Below are positions 33,236-41,327 of a stretch of DNA of 64,000 bases, piece by piece (the first letter of the stretch is position 1; the number at the start of each line of letters is the position of its first letter). The position numbers and the translations under genes are program-made. The notes below the pieces were generated by a model. It was not told the DNA's origin. It ran no database searches and saw only the letters and a list, made by a program, of their open reading frames with translations. This DNA comes from Sunxiuqinia elliptica (GTDB taxonomy: Bacteria; Bacteroidota; Bacteroidia; Bacteroidales; Prolixibacteraceae). The stretch covers positions 496,001-560,000 of the forward strand of contig NZ_FONW01000002.1 of assembly GCF_900113005.1 (NCBI RefSeq). Reading direction: 5' to 3'.

Positions 33236-34675
33236 TTATAAACTCTTTATTTCGTTGACTAGTGTTTGTAAGGTGTCTTTTGCATTTCCAAACAACAAAC
33301 GTGTTTTATCATCAAAGAACAGGCTGTTTTCGATCCCTGCATATCCCTTGCCTCGTCCGCGTTTCATCACAATGATGTTTTTCGATTCGTGTGCTTTTAT
33401 AATGGGCATTCCGGCAATCGGACTGGACGGATCATTGAGGGCAGCAGGGTTGACGACATCGTTTGCACCAATGACGACCGAAACATCGGTATTGGGCATG
33501 TCGGGATTGATGTCTGCCATTTCAATCAGCTTGTCGTAAGGCACATCGGCCTCGGCCAACAACACATTCATGTGTCCGGGCATACGACCGGCAACCGGAT
33601 GAATCGCATAACGCACATTGACTCCTTTTGAGCTTAGCAGTTCATCCAATTCATGACAGACATGCTGGGCTTGGGCAACGGCTAGGCCATAGCCTGGGAT
33701 GATAACGACATTTTGTGAATAAGCCAGCAAAACAGAGGCATCGCTCATGGTCATTTCTTTCATGGTGCCTTCTTCTCCGGTCCCCGAAGAACTGCTTCCT
33801 CCAAAAGCTCCAATGATGACATTGAGCAAGGACCGATTCATTGCTTTACACATAAGCAAGGTTAAGATACTTCCGGCTGCACCCACCAGAATCCCTCCCA
33901 GAATCATGGCTTGGTTGTTATAAATAAAGCCGGCCATGGCAGCTGCTATTCCTGTGAAACTATTAAGAAGGGAAATAACAACAGGCATATCGGCACCGCC
34001 AATCGGCATAACGAAAAGAACTCCGTATAACAATGAAATGGCCAATAACAGGTAAATGGCCCAGTTGAGTTGTGCCGGAGTTTGCCCTGAAAGTAGGATG
34101 AATAAGGCGAGAGCTAGTGTGCCTCCCAAAAGAATGAGGTTGACAAAGCTCATGTAGCTTGCGCGTATGTCTTTGACTTTACCATCCAATTTTCCATAGG
34201 CAATCATACTTCCGCTGAAAGCAATGCTTCCGATAATTAGCCCCAGAAGGGTGACTAAGACCGAGCCCCAGTTACTCATATCGGCATTCGGGAATTCAAG
34301 CAGGGCAACCAAGGCAGAGGCAGCACCTCCGGTTGCATTGTAAAACGACACCAGTTGGGGCATGGCCGTCATTTTTATTTTGCGGGCAATAACCCATCCA
34401 ATGGCCGAGCCCACACCAATGGCAGCCATGATGATCCAAACATTGGCTAAAGGGATGCCTGCTCCTGAATCGTTTTTATGTAGCAAGAGGGTGGTTGCCA
34501 TGGCCAGCAGCATCCCACTGGCCGCATAAAAATTCCCTCGACGTGCGCTTTCGGGGTGGCTTAGGAGTTTTAGCCCTATAACAAAAAGCAGGGCGGCAAG
34601 GAGGTAGCTGAGTTCCAATAGGGTTTCCCCAATCGTAAAGTCTATTCCGTTGAGTGTTCCAAGTACGCTATCCAT
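33236..34675 (-). CDS. pntB: Proton-translocating NAD(P) transhydrogenase, beta subunit
   Basis: 479 residues: eight or nine membrane helices over about 1-290 and the cytosolic NADP(H)-binding domain III from about 310 ('NVVIIPGYGLAVAQAQHVCHELDELL', 'RYAIHPVAGRMPGHMNVLLAEADVPYD', 'VVIGANDVVNPAA', 'KRGRGKGYAGIENSLFF'). It uses the proton motive force to drive hydride transfer from NADH to NADP+. It is the last gene of a three-gene operon, 8 bases after the small membrane subunit. The length is normal for the split-alpha form. Confidence 0.97.
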   Translation of the reverse strand: MDSVLGTLNGIDFTIGETLLELSYLLAALLFVIGLKLLSHPESARRGNFYAASGMLLAMATTLLLHKNDSGAGIPLANVWIIMAAIGVGSAIGWVIARKIKMTAMPQLVSFYNATGGAASALVALLEFPNADMSNWGSVLVTLLGLIIGSIAFSGSMIAYGKLDGKVKDIRASYMSFVNLILLGGTLALALFILLSGQTPAQLNWAIYLLLAISLLYGVLFVMPIGGADMPVVISLLNSFTGIAAAMAGFIYNNQAMILGGILVGAAGSILTLLMCKAMNRSLLNVIIGAFGGSSSSGTGEEGTMKEMTMSDASVLLAYSQNVVIIPGYGLAVAQAQHVCHELDELLSSKGVNVRYAIHPVAGRMPGHMNVLLAEADVPYDKLIEMADINPDMPNTDVSVVIGANDVVNPAALNDPSSPIAGMPIIKAHESKNIIVMKRGRGKGYAGIENSLFFDDKTRLLFGNAKDTLQTLVNEIKSL

Positions 34676-34683
34676 AGTTCCTC

Positions 34684-34998
34684 CTATTTTTTCTTCTTTT
34701 TAAACATTTCAAGCATACGGTCCGTCACCACAAATCCGCCAACAACATTGAGCGTTCCGAAGATAACGGCAAAAATACCGAGGATAAGTTCGGTGTTGAG
34801 CGTGGTGGCATCTGCATGCCCAACAAGAATAATTCCTCCGATGATAATGACTCCACTGATGGCATTGGCTCCCGACATAAGCGGGGTGTGAAGGACTGCT
34901 GGAACGTTTGAAATCACTTCAATTCCCAAAAAGATGGATAGAGCAATGATGAATATGGCTTCCTTGTAGGTGTAGAAAAATATCAGTATTTGATCCAT
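34684..34998 (-). CDS. pntAB: NAD(P) transhydrogenase, alpha part 2 (membrane)
   Basis: 104 residues with three or four membrane helices ('YKEAIFIIALSIFLGIEVISNVPAVLHTPLMSGANAISGVIIIGGIILVG', 'FAVIFGTLNVVGGFVVTDRML'). This is the membrane domain that in enterobacteria is the C-terminal end of PntA, here a separate gene as in Rhodospirillum-type enzymes. It sits 11 bases after the soluble subunit's gene. Confidence 0.95.
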   Translation of the reverse strand: MDQILIFFYTYKEAIFIIALSIFLGIEVISNVPAVLHTPLMSGANAISGVIIIGGIILVGHADATTLNTELILGIFAVIFGTLNVVGGFVVTDRMLEMFKKKKK

Positions 34999-35009
34999 GA
35001 TAGTTCGTT

Positions 35010-36137
35010 TTAAGGTTGAATGATTGACCGGACACGTTCGTTGACAATTTCTCCCTGGTGAGTAATGCAGGTGCCTTTCACGATAGCATCATCGAAATTC
35101 AAGGAGAATTCGCCTTCCTCGTTAAACAGGAGTTCCAAGAAATTGAGGATGTTTTTCCCAAACATTTTGCTGGCATCAATTGGCATTTGAGAAGGATAGT
35201 TGGATTGTCCAATAATGGAAACCCCATATTCAACAACGGTTTCATTGTCTTTTGAAAGTTCGCAGTTGCCTCCTGTTGAGGCGGCCAGGTCGATAATGAC
35301 TGAACCGGGTTTCATTTTAGCAACGGCTTCTTTGGGAAGTAGCAGAGGAGCCTTACGTCCGGGAATTTGAGCGGTACAAATAACCACATTGGCTTTTGCT
35401 GCATGTTCGTTGATTGCCTGTTGCTGCTTTTGCTTAAAGTCTTCGGATTGTTCCACGGCATAGCCTCCGGCTGCCGAATCTTCTTGAGCCCCTTCCACTT
35501 CAATAAATTTGGCCCCAAGGCTCATCACTTCTTCTTTAACAGCCGACCGTACATCAAAAGCTTGGACTTGTGCACCCAGCTTGCGGGCAATGGCAATGGC
35601 TTGCAGGCCTGCAACTCCTGCTCCCAACACCAAAACGGTGGCTGGTCGGATCGTTCCCGCCGCTGTCATAAACATGGGGAAGAAGCTCGGCAGTTTAAGG
35701 GCTGCTTCCAGTACGGCTTTGTACCCGGCAACAGTGGCCTGAGACGATAAAACATCCATGGCTTGTCCGCGGGTTGAACGCGGAATGGCATCCATGCTGA
35801 AGGTCGTTAGTCCTTTGGATTGAAAACTTTTAACCAACTCAATATTCCAGAGCGGGTTGTACTGACTGAGCCAAATTTTTTCCTGGCTTAGAGAAGCAAC
35901 CAATTTATCATCGGGAGCTTGAATGCCAATCAGAAAGTCTGCTTGTTTGATTACTTCACTACGTTGGGCAATGCTTGCTCCTGCTTCTTCGTAGGCTGCA
36001 TCACTGGCCAAGGCAGACTCGCCGGCCCCCGTTTCGACAAGAACACTGACTTTTCGTTTGATCAGGCTCGCAACAACTTCGGGAAGGAAGGCTACCCGGC
36101 TTTCTGAATCGCTTTCTTTTAAGAGTCCAATACGCAT
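35010..36137 (-). CDS. pntAA: NAD(P) transhydrogenase, alpha part 1 (NAD-binding)
   Basis: 375 residues, the soluble NAD(H)-binding domain I with an alanine-dehydrogenase-like fold: 'RIGLLKESDSESRVAFLPEVV' at the start, 'VLVLGAGVAGLQAIAIARKLGAQVQAFDVR' as the dinucleotide fold near 170-200, and 'VICTAQIPGRKAPLL' then 'VIIDLAASTGGNCE'. First gene of the pnt operon. The three-gene split is common outside the gamma-proteobacteria. The divergent 297-base spacer to the DUF4494 gene should hold its promoter. Confidence 0.96.
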   Translation of the reverse strand: MRIGLLKESDSESRVAFLPEVVASLIKRKVSVLVETGAGESALASDAAYEEAGASIAQRSEVIKQADFLIGIQAPDDKLVASLSQEKIWLSQYNPLWNIELVKSFQSKGLTTFSMDAIPRSTRGQAMDVLSSQATVAGYKAVLEAALKLPSFFPMFMTAAGTIRPATVLVLGAGVAGLQAIAIARKLGAQVQAFDVRSAVKEEVMSLGAKFIEVEGAQEDSAAGGYAVEQSEDFKQKQQQAINEHAAKANVVICTAQIPGRKAPLLLPKEAVAKMKPGSVIIDLAASTGGNCELSKDNETVVEYGVSIIGQSNYPSQMPIDASKMFGKNILNFLELLFNEEGEFSLNFDDAIVKGTCITHQGEIVNERVRSIIQP

Positions 36138-36401
36138 AACTAGTCAATTTTAGTTATTGATTAAAATAGGCTGGTTGGGTATGTTGATTTTTGATGGTTT
36201 ATCGATGACTCTCCACTAAGATAGCATTTTCCTGTTCTTTCTGAAAGAGTGGCAAGTATCACTTTGTAGCTTTTGGATGAGAAACAAGCGCTAAGGGCTG
36301 TTTTATTTACTCGCATTCACCAGCAGGTCGCTGCTTTGATCAATTTCTCAATTTTGTGAAAAACTATTTGCTAAAAAATGGGCATAAATCCTTGAAGAAA
36401 A

Positions 36402-36409
36402 TATCTTTG
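36402..36409 (+). promoter_or_regulatory. Probable -7 promoter element of the DUF4494 gene
   Basis: TATCTTTG, a perfect TAnnTTTG, 25 bases before the ATG. Confidence 0.45.
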
Positions 36410-36434
36410 CATACTCATTTTTAAAGTTAGAATT

Positions 36435-37037
36435 ATGCAGACTTGGTTTGAATGCAAGGTAAAATATGTCAAAGTTGATCAGGATGGACGTGAACGTAAG
36501 GTTTCAGAATCTTATTTGGTCGATGCCGTTTCATTTACAGACGCTGAAACACGAATTGTTGAGCAAATGCAGCAAATTGTTCGCGGTGGCGAGTTTCATG
36601 TTGATAACATCAAGAAGTCAAATATTATCGAGATTTTTCCTCATGATAATGGAGAATACTGGTTTAAAGCAAAAATCAGCATTGTAACCATCGATGAAAA
36701 AGCCGGAAAAGAGAAAAAAGTGAATAACTATTTCTTGGTGGCTGCCGATGATTTTAAGCAAGCTTTACAACGTATGGAAGAAGGATTGTCTTATATTTTG
36801 GTTCCTTACCACATCACAGCGATGAATTTGAGTACGATTGTGGATGTTTTCCCTTACTTTAAAGATGAAGTTAATGAGCCACTTCCTCCACATTTGAAAC
36901 GGATTGAACCAGAGCAAATGCCTGTTGAAAGCAGTTTTGAAGCGGAGCAGGAGGATGAAGCACCTCAAGGTGATTTTGAGGCTGAAGCTGCCGACGAAGC
37001 ACCAACAGATGATGAAGAAATTGTAGACGAAGAATAA
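36435..37037 (+). CDS. DUF4494 domain protein with acidic tail
   Basis: 200 residues. The first 155 are two similar halves of about 70 residues each ('WFECKVKYVKVDQDGRERKVSESYLVDAVSFTDAETRI' and 'WFKAKISIVTIDEKAGKEKKVNNYFLVAADDFKQALQRM'), the DUF4494 family found across Bacteroidota with unknown role. The last 40 residues are almost wholly Glu, Asp and Ala, an acidic low-complexity tail. Cytoplasmic, single gene, with its own terminator. The internal duplication suggests a pseudo-dimer. Confidence 0.8.
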   Translation: MQTWFECKVKYVKVDQDGRERKVSESYLVDAVSFTDAETRIVEQMQQIVRGGEFHVDNIKKSNIIEIFPHDNGEYWFKAKISIVTIDEKAGKEKKVNNYFLVAADDFKQALQRMEEGLSYILVPYHITAMNLSTIVDVFPYFKDEVNEPLPPHLKRIEPEQMPVESSFEAEQEDEAPQGDFEAEAADEAPTDDEEIVDEE

Positions 37038-37039
37038 TT

Positions 37040-37072
37040 AAAAAGCCGGAAGCAGACGCTTCCGGCTTTTTT
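37040..37072. terminator. Bidirectional terminator
   Basis: AAAAAGCCGGAAGC and GCTTCCGGCTTTTT around a 4-base loop, between convergent genes. Confidence 0.92.
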
Positions 37073-37080
37073 GTCCCCAC

Positions 37081-37785
37081 TTAGTTTGCTTGAGGAATTG
37101 TTTTCTTTAAACCAATCATAACTCTGAAAAAACAAAACTGGTCACGTTTTACCGGGTCAAAAAGGTAATAGGCAGTAGCCACGCGACAAATATCCTTGAT
37201 CTCAGAAAAAATGGCGTTAATAACACGCTTGCCCTCTTCGGTTAAATGATCTGATGTGTTAATCAAATCGAAGCATGCTTTAAATTCATGCAGTTGATTG
37301 TCAAAATCCGTTAGATTTTGAATGAGTGTCAGCGGAATCGATTTATTTGTAAGCAGGTCGGAAAGCTCTGAGCTCATGTTTTTGTGTAACGTTTCGAGCA
37401 GAAAATACAAACTGTGGTAATCCCCATTCTTGGCATCGCTGAAATAGTCGTTATAGCCTAACTCTTCAAAAAGGTATTTCTGAAATTTTTTATCTTCTTT
37501 AAAATCAACTTTTATGAGGGCCCGCAAAATACTTACTCTTTTGAGGGCTGAGATCATGAGTTCGTGAACGTAGTGTTGTCGCTCGGCGTGGCGACAGAAT
37601 GATTCGGAAGGGAGATAATCTGCCAGGGCGGTGTTAATCCGTCCTTTTAGTTCAGCGGCATAGGCCGGAGTCCAGTCGGTCCGTACCAGCGCTAGTTCGT
37701 AGATGTTTTCGTTGAAAGATTGAACGATTTTTTTGCAAGCCAGAATGGTTGCATTGGCTGTTGAACACGTAATTTTACCATCCAT
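37081..37785 (-). CDS. Hypothetical all-helical protein
   Basis: 234 residues, no signal peptide, no membrane helix, no recognised motif. It is predicted helical, with Cys, His and acidic residues scattered ('SESFCRHAERQHYVHELMISALKRVSILRALIKVDF') and several Phe/Tyr-rich amphipathic stretches near the C-terminus ('RVATAYYLFDPVKRDQFCFFRVMIGLKK'). It lies downstream of typA but after a very strong terminator, so it probably has its own promoter. I do not recognise the family. Confidence 0.6.
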   Translation of the reverse strand: MDGKITCSTANATILACKKIVQSFNENIYELALVRTDWTPAYAAELKGRINTALADYLPSESFCRHAERQHYVHELMISALKRVSILRALIKVDFKEDKKFQKYLFEELGYNDYFSDAKNGDYHSLYFLLETLHKNMSSELSDLLTNKSIPLTLIQNLTDFDNQLHEFKACFDLINTSDHLTEEGKRVINAIFSEIKDICRVATAYYLFDPVKRDQFCFFRVMIGLKKTIPQAN

Positions 37786-37849
37786 TTGAGCTGATTTTTG
37801 GGTTGTATGTTAATGAACTTCTAAAAAAAGTTACGATAAAACCAGCTCA

Positions 37850-37919
37850 TAAAAAATGCTTAATCTTCTTAAAATGAGAATTATGTTGTAGAATATCTCA
37901 TTCTGTAAAGATTAAGCAT
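37850..37919 (-). terminator. Long two-part terminator of typA
   Basis: Outer stem ATGCTTAATCTT (37856-37867) with AAGATTAAGCAT (37908-37919), inner stem AATGAGA (37873-37879) with TCTCATT (37896-37902), internal 5-base bulges on both sides. On the minus strand the outer stem is followed by a T-run. Confidence 0.8.
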
Positions 37920-37946
37920 CTTGCTATTCTAAAAAGAACCTATGTT

Positions 37947-39752
37947 TTAATAGTTGATCTTCATTCCTCGTTTTCTTTCTGCTTCGCGAAGTAAAATTTT
38001 ACGCATCCGGAATGATTTTGGAGTTACCTCCAAGTATTCATCTTTCCCAATATATTCCAACGCTTCTTCTAAGCTGAAACGAATTGGTGGTGCCAGCTTT
38101 GTTTTTTCATCCGAGCCAGAGGCACGCATGTTAGTCAGCTTTTTCGATTGAGTGACGTTGATGGTCAGGTCGTCAGCACGTGTATTTTCGCCAATAACCA
38201 TTCCTTCATAAACATCTTCGCCTGGAGCAACGAAGAAGCGTCCACGATCCTGCAGCTTGTTCAGAGCATAAGCAAATGAGGTTCCCGGTTCTTTGGCAAT
38301 CAACGAACCATTTTTCCGTCCTTCAATTTCACCTTTTAATGGTTGGTACTCTATAAATCTGTGAGTCATGACTGCTTCTCCAGCCGTAGCTGTAAGCATG
38401 TTGGTTCGTAAGCCGATAATTCCGCGTGAAGGAATCAGAAATTCCAGGTGGATTCGGTCGCCTTTACGTTCCATATTTTGCATTTCTCCTTTTCGAACAG
38501 AAACCATCTCAACCACTTTCCCTGAAAATTCATCAGGAACATCAACGTGCATTTCCTCCACTGGCTCACATTTGATTCCGCCAATTTCTTTGTACAAGAC
38601 TTGTGGTTGGCCTACTTGCAGCTCATAGCCTTCGCGACGCATGGTCTCAATCAGCACTGAAAGGTGTAGAACACCTCGTCCGTAGACTGTGAAAGTATCA
38701 GCTGACTCACCTTGAACAACACGCAATGCCAGGTTTTTCTCCAGCTCTTTATGTAGTCTATCGTGTAGGTGGCGTGAGGTTACAAATTTTCCTTCTTTTC
38801 CAAAAAACGGAGAATCGTTGATGGTGAAAATCATACTCATGGTTGGCTCATCAACAGCAATTGGATCAAGAGGTTCCGGGCTTTCTAAATCGCAAATGGA
38901 ATCACCGATGTCAAAACCTTCGATGCCTACTAAGGCACAAATATCTCCGTTTTGCATGCGATCCACTTTTTGGCGTCCTAAACCGGTAAATGTATGCAGC
39001 TCTTTTATTTTGCTTCGTTTGATCGAACCATCGCGTTTTGCAAGGGCCACCTGCATGCCTTCAGTTAGTTCTCCACGATGAATCCGCCCAATGGCAATTC
39101 GTCCAACATAAGAAGAATAATCCAGAGAGGTAATCAACAATTGAGGTGTTCCTGGATTTGGTTTTGGAGCAGGAATGTATTCAATGATTGCATCGAGAAG
39201 CGAACCAATATTATCGGTTTTCTGACTCAGATCAGGTGTCATCCATCCTTCTTTAGCTGAGCCATAGATGGTTGGGAAGTCCAATTGTTCTTCGGTTGCA
39301 TCCAGGCTAAACATCAGGTCGAACACTTGTTCGTGCACCTCTTCGGGGCGACAGTTGGGTTTATCGACTTTGTTAATAACAACAATGGGTTTTAACCCTA
39401 ATGCTAAGGCTTTTGAAAGCACAAAGCGTGTTTGAGGCATGGTGCCTTCAAAGGCATCAGCCAAAAGTAAAACCCCGTCAGCCATGTTCAATACCCGTTC
39501 TACTTCTCCACCAAAGTCGGCGTGTCCAGGGGTATCAATGATGTTGATCTTGACATCTTTGTAGTTTACTGAAACGTTTTTAGCCAGAATGGTGATGCCT
39601 CGTTCGCGTTCCAGATCATTGTTATCGAGAATCAGCTCTTGCTTTTTTTCGTGTTCTTTCAGGATGTTACAATAGTAAATCATTTTGTCAACCAAAGTGG
39701 TTTTTCCGTGGTCGACGTGTGCGATAATCGCAATGTTTCGAATCTTCTGCAT
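37947..39752 (-). CDS. typA: Ribosome-associated GTPase TypA/BipA
   Basis: 601 residues from the ATG at 39752; a TTG eight codons upstream is in frame but lies over the -7 element. GTPase motifs: '[15 protein letters not shown]' (G1), '[12 protein letters not shown]' (G2), '[18 protein letters not shown]' (G3), '[10 protein letters not shown]' (G4). It then has EF-G-like domains II, III and V and the TypA-specific C-terminal domain ('[10 protein letters not shown]' end). It binds the 70S ribosome near the EF-G site and helps ribosome assembly or translation in cold and stress. Full length, single gene. Confidence 0.97.
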   Translation of the reverse strand: MQKIRNIAIIAHVDHGKTTLVDKMIYYCNILKEHEKKQELILDNNDLERERGITILAKNVSVNYKDVKINIIDTPGHADFGGEVERVLNMADGVLLLADAFEGTMPQTRFVLSKALALGLKPIVVINKVDKPNCRPEEVHEQVFDLMFSLDATEEQLDFPTIYGSAKEGWMTPDLSQKTDNIGSLLDAIIEYIPAPKPNPGTPQLLITSLDYSSYVGRIAIGRIHRGELTEGMQVALAKRDGSIKRSKIKELHTFTGLGRQKVDRMQNGDICALVGIEGFDIGDSICDLESPEPLDPIAVDEPTMSMIFTINDSPFFGKEGKFVTSRHLHDRLHKELEKNLALRVVQGESADTFTVYGRGVLHLSVLIETMRREGYELQVGQPQVLYKEIGGIKCEPVEEMHVDVPDEFSGKVVEMVSVRKGEMQNMERKGDRIHLEFLIPSRGIIGLRTNMLTATAGEAVMTHRFIEYQPLKGEIEGRKNGSLIAKEPGTSFAYALNKLQDRGRFFVAPGEDVYEGMVIGENTRADDLTINVTQSKKLTNMRASGSDEKTKLAPPIRFSLEEALEYIGKDEYLEVTPKSFRMRKILLREAERKRGMKINY

Positions 39753-39773
39753 ACTTTCTTCAAAATTGAGGCG

Positions 39774-39781
39774 CAAATATA
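39774..39781 (-). promoter_or_regulatory. Probable -7 promoter element of typA
   Basis: Plus strand CAAATATA, so TATATTTG on the minus strand, 21 bases before the ATG at 39752. Confidence 0.4.
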
Positions 39782-40174
39782 ATTTTATTTCGCGTAGAGT
39801 GCGCTCTATCTTTTTATTTGTTGATGGTAACTTAACAAGCTGTCGCGGAATTGGTTTGCTTGAAAGGTCCCATTTCTTTTTTCGAGGGGGATCGGGCTGA
39901 TAAAAGTTTTTTTTAGGAGCTGATCCTCAGAAAATGACAACTAAAGAATTTTACGGTCAAAACCAAGCATTTGAAAGATAAAATATGCTTGGTGCATGAA
40001 GTTGGATTTGCAACGCGTCGGTGAAGATGGTTTTGTCCAAACATAGTTTCTGGAAAGTTTCCCATTTTTGTTGTGGGGGAAAAAGTTTTTGCATGTGCAG
40101 TAGAAGAATAAGCTTGTTTTTTTCTCTTAAATAATTGCCTATATTTTGTCCAAGTTTAATTTAAAACAAAATTT
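39782..40174. other. Intergenic region, nothing recognised
   Basis: About 390 bases between the divergent typA and the small PspC-like gene. No ORF with coding character. A near -7 element (TATATTTTG, one base longer than consensus) lies at about 40139-40147, 28 bases before the PspC-like ATG. Confidence 0.45.
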
Positions 40175-40324
40175 ATGATTTTAGGAGTTTCGGGTTGGCT
40201 TAGTGAGAAGTTAGGATGGAAAGAATCGTACATCCGGATTGCGTTTGTTGTTTCGTTTTTATTTTTTGGAGTTGGATTGGGTTTATACCTGATTCTGTGG
40301 ATTGTGAAAATGTTTTCGAAATAA
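40175..40324 (+). CDS. Minimal PspC-domain membrane protein
   Basis: 49 residues, too short for usual ORF cut-offs. 'GVSGWLSEKLGWKESYIRIAF' followed by the hydrophobic 'VVSFLFFGVGLGLYLILWIV' matches the PspC domain layout: Gly-rich start, 'L...G.....IR..F', then a membrane helix with 'GxGxxLYLILW'. PspC proteins sense and guard against inner-membrane stress, in bigger forms with PspA; this one is only the single domain. It is read on the plus strand alone and converges on the lipid kinase. Whether it acts with a distant PspA is unknown. Confidence 0.75.
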   Translation: MILGVSGWLSEKLGWKESYIRIAFVVSFLFFGVGLGLYLILWIVKMFSK

Positions 40325-40349
40325 CAACGAATAGCAAAAGCCGGGTGCG

Positions 40350-41234
40350 CTAAAATTTGGAGAGCTTGGTGTCGACAACTTTTAATGTGCCCCGGTGGAC
40401 TTCAATTTTTATTGGACTTTTTAGGAAAACCGGATCGCCATCAATATGAACTTGTTTGTTTGAAGTCTGGATCGTTATCGGGCCAGCTGTTGAAATGTAG
40501 CGAACGTAGTGGTTTGGCTTGAGTGTGCCTAAAAAGAGTCGGGCGGAAAAGCCCAAAAAATGGATTAATGGCATCGGTTTTACCAGAACCATGGTTAAGA
40601 GACCATCGGTGGGATTTGCCATGGGAGCAATTTTTGCACCATAGCCAAACTGGGCAATTGTCGCCAGATTAATCATGAAAAAACGATCTTTTATAGTCTG
40701 ATCTTCCCACTGGATGTTTGCTTCAATCGTATGTTTTGCAAAGTAGATGCGGATGGTGCTAAGCAGGTAGTTCCAAAAGCCACGCCCTTTGCTGTGGGCA
40801 AAGTCATGGGCAACAGCAGCATCATAGCCTAAACCGCTCATATGTACACTGGAATGTCCATTCAGGTAACACACATCTGCCGAGTGTAGTTTTCCTCGTT
40901 CTATGGCAGCAAGCAGTTGCTCCAGATTATTGGAAAAGCCAAACTCACGGGCGAAACCATTGCCAGATCCGGTTGGAAACACCGCCAGCGCTTTCTCCTT
41001 TCCAGCTAACACCGACGCCACTTCGTTGACAGTACCATCGCCTCCTACAGCCACAAAAACATCGTAATGTTCCATTTCTTCCAGAATGATTTGCTTGCTA
41101 TGACCGGGAAAAGCTGTCAAACGGAAATCAATATTGGAGCCAGCATCAATTAGTTGCTTTTTGAGTTGAATAGCCTTTCGGCTACCAGCTTTTGGGTTGA
41201 GGATAAAAAGTACTTTCTTCAAACTGGTTGTCAT
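40350..41234 (-). CDS. YegS/DgkB-type lipid kinase
   Basis: 294 residues, diacylglycerol-kinase-like fold. 'ILNPKAGSRKA' starts the nucleotide domain; 'VFVAVGGDGTVNEVASVLAG' holds the GGDGT nucleotide signature and 'LAVFPTGSGNGFARE' follows it. It phosphorylates diacylglycerol or another lipid with ATP at the inner face of the membrane. Residues from about 130 form the beta-rich second domain ('MLVKPMPLIHF', 'VHIDGDPVFLK'). A separate promoter is likely because a terminator precedes it at 41286-41314. Confidence 0.9.
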   Translation of the reverse strand: MTTSLKKVLFILNPKAGSRKAIQLKKQLIDAGSNIDFRLTAFPGHSKQIILEEMEHYDVFVAVGGDGTVNEVASVLAGKEKALAVFPTGSGNGFAREFGFSNNLEQLLAAIERGKLHSADVCYLNGHSSVHMSGLGYDAAVAHDFAHSKGRGFWNYLLSTIRIYFAKHTIEANIQWEDQTIKDRFFMINLATIAQFGYGAKIAPMANPTDGLLTMVLVKPMPLIHFLGFSARLFLGTLKPNHYVRYISTAGPITIQTSNKQVHIDGDPVFLKSPIKIEVHRGTLKVVDTKLSKF

Positions 41235-41285
41235 TCCAAAGTCTGTTAAACAAGGATGTTGAAGATAAAGTTATTTTTCTTGTAG

Positions 41286-41314
41286 GCAAAAAAGAAGTCA
41301 GCGTAATTGCTGGC
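41286..41314 (-). terminator. Terminator of the collar/adhesin cluster
   Basis: On the minus strand GCCAGC (41314-41309) pairs with GCTGAC (41302-41297, one G-U), followed by TTCTTTTTTT. Confidence 0.7.
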
Positions 41315-41327
41315 CTCTAGCTAGAAT

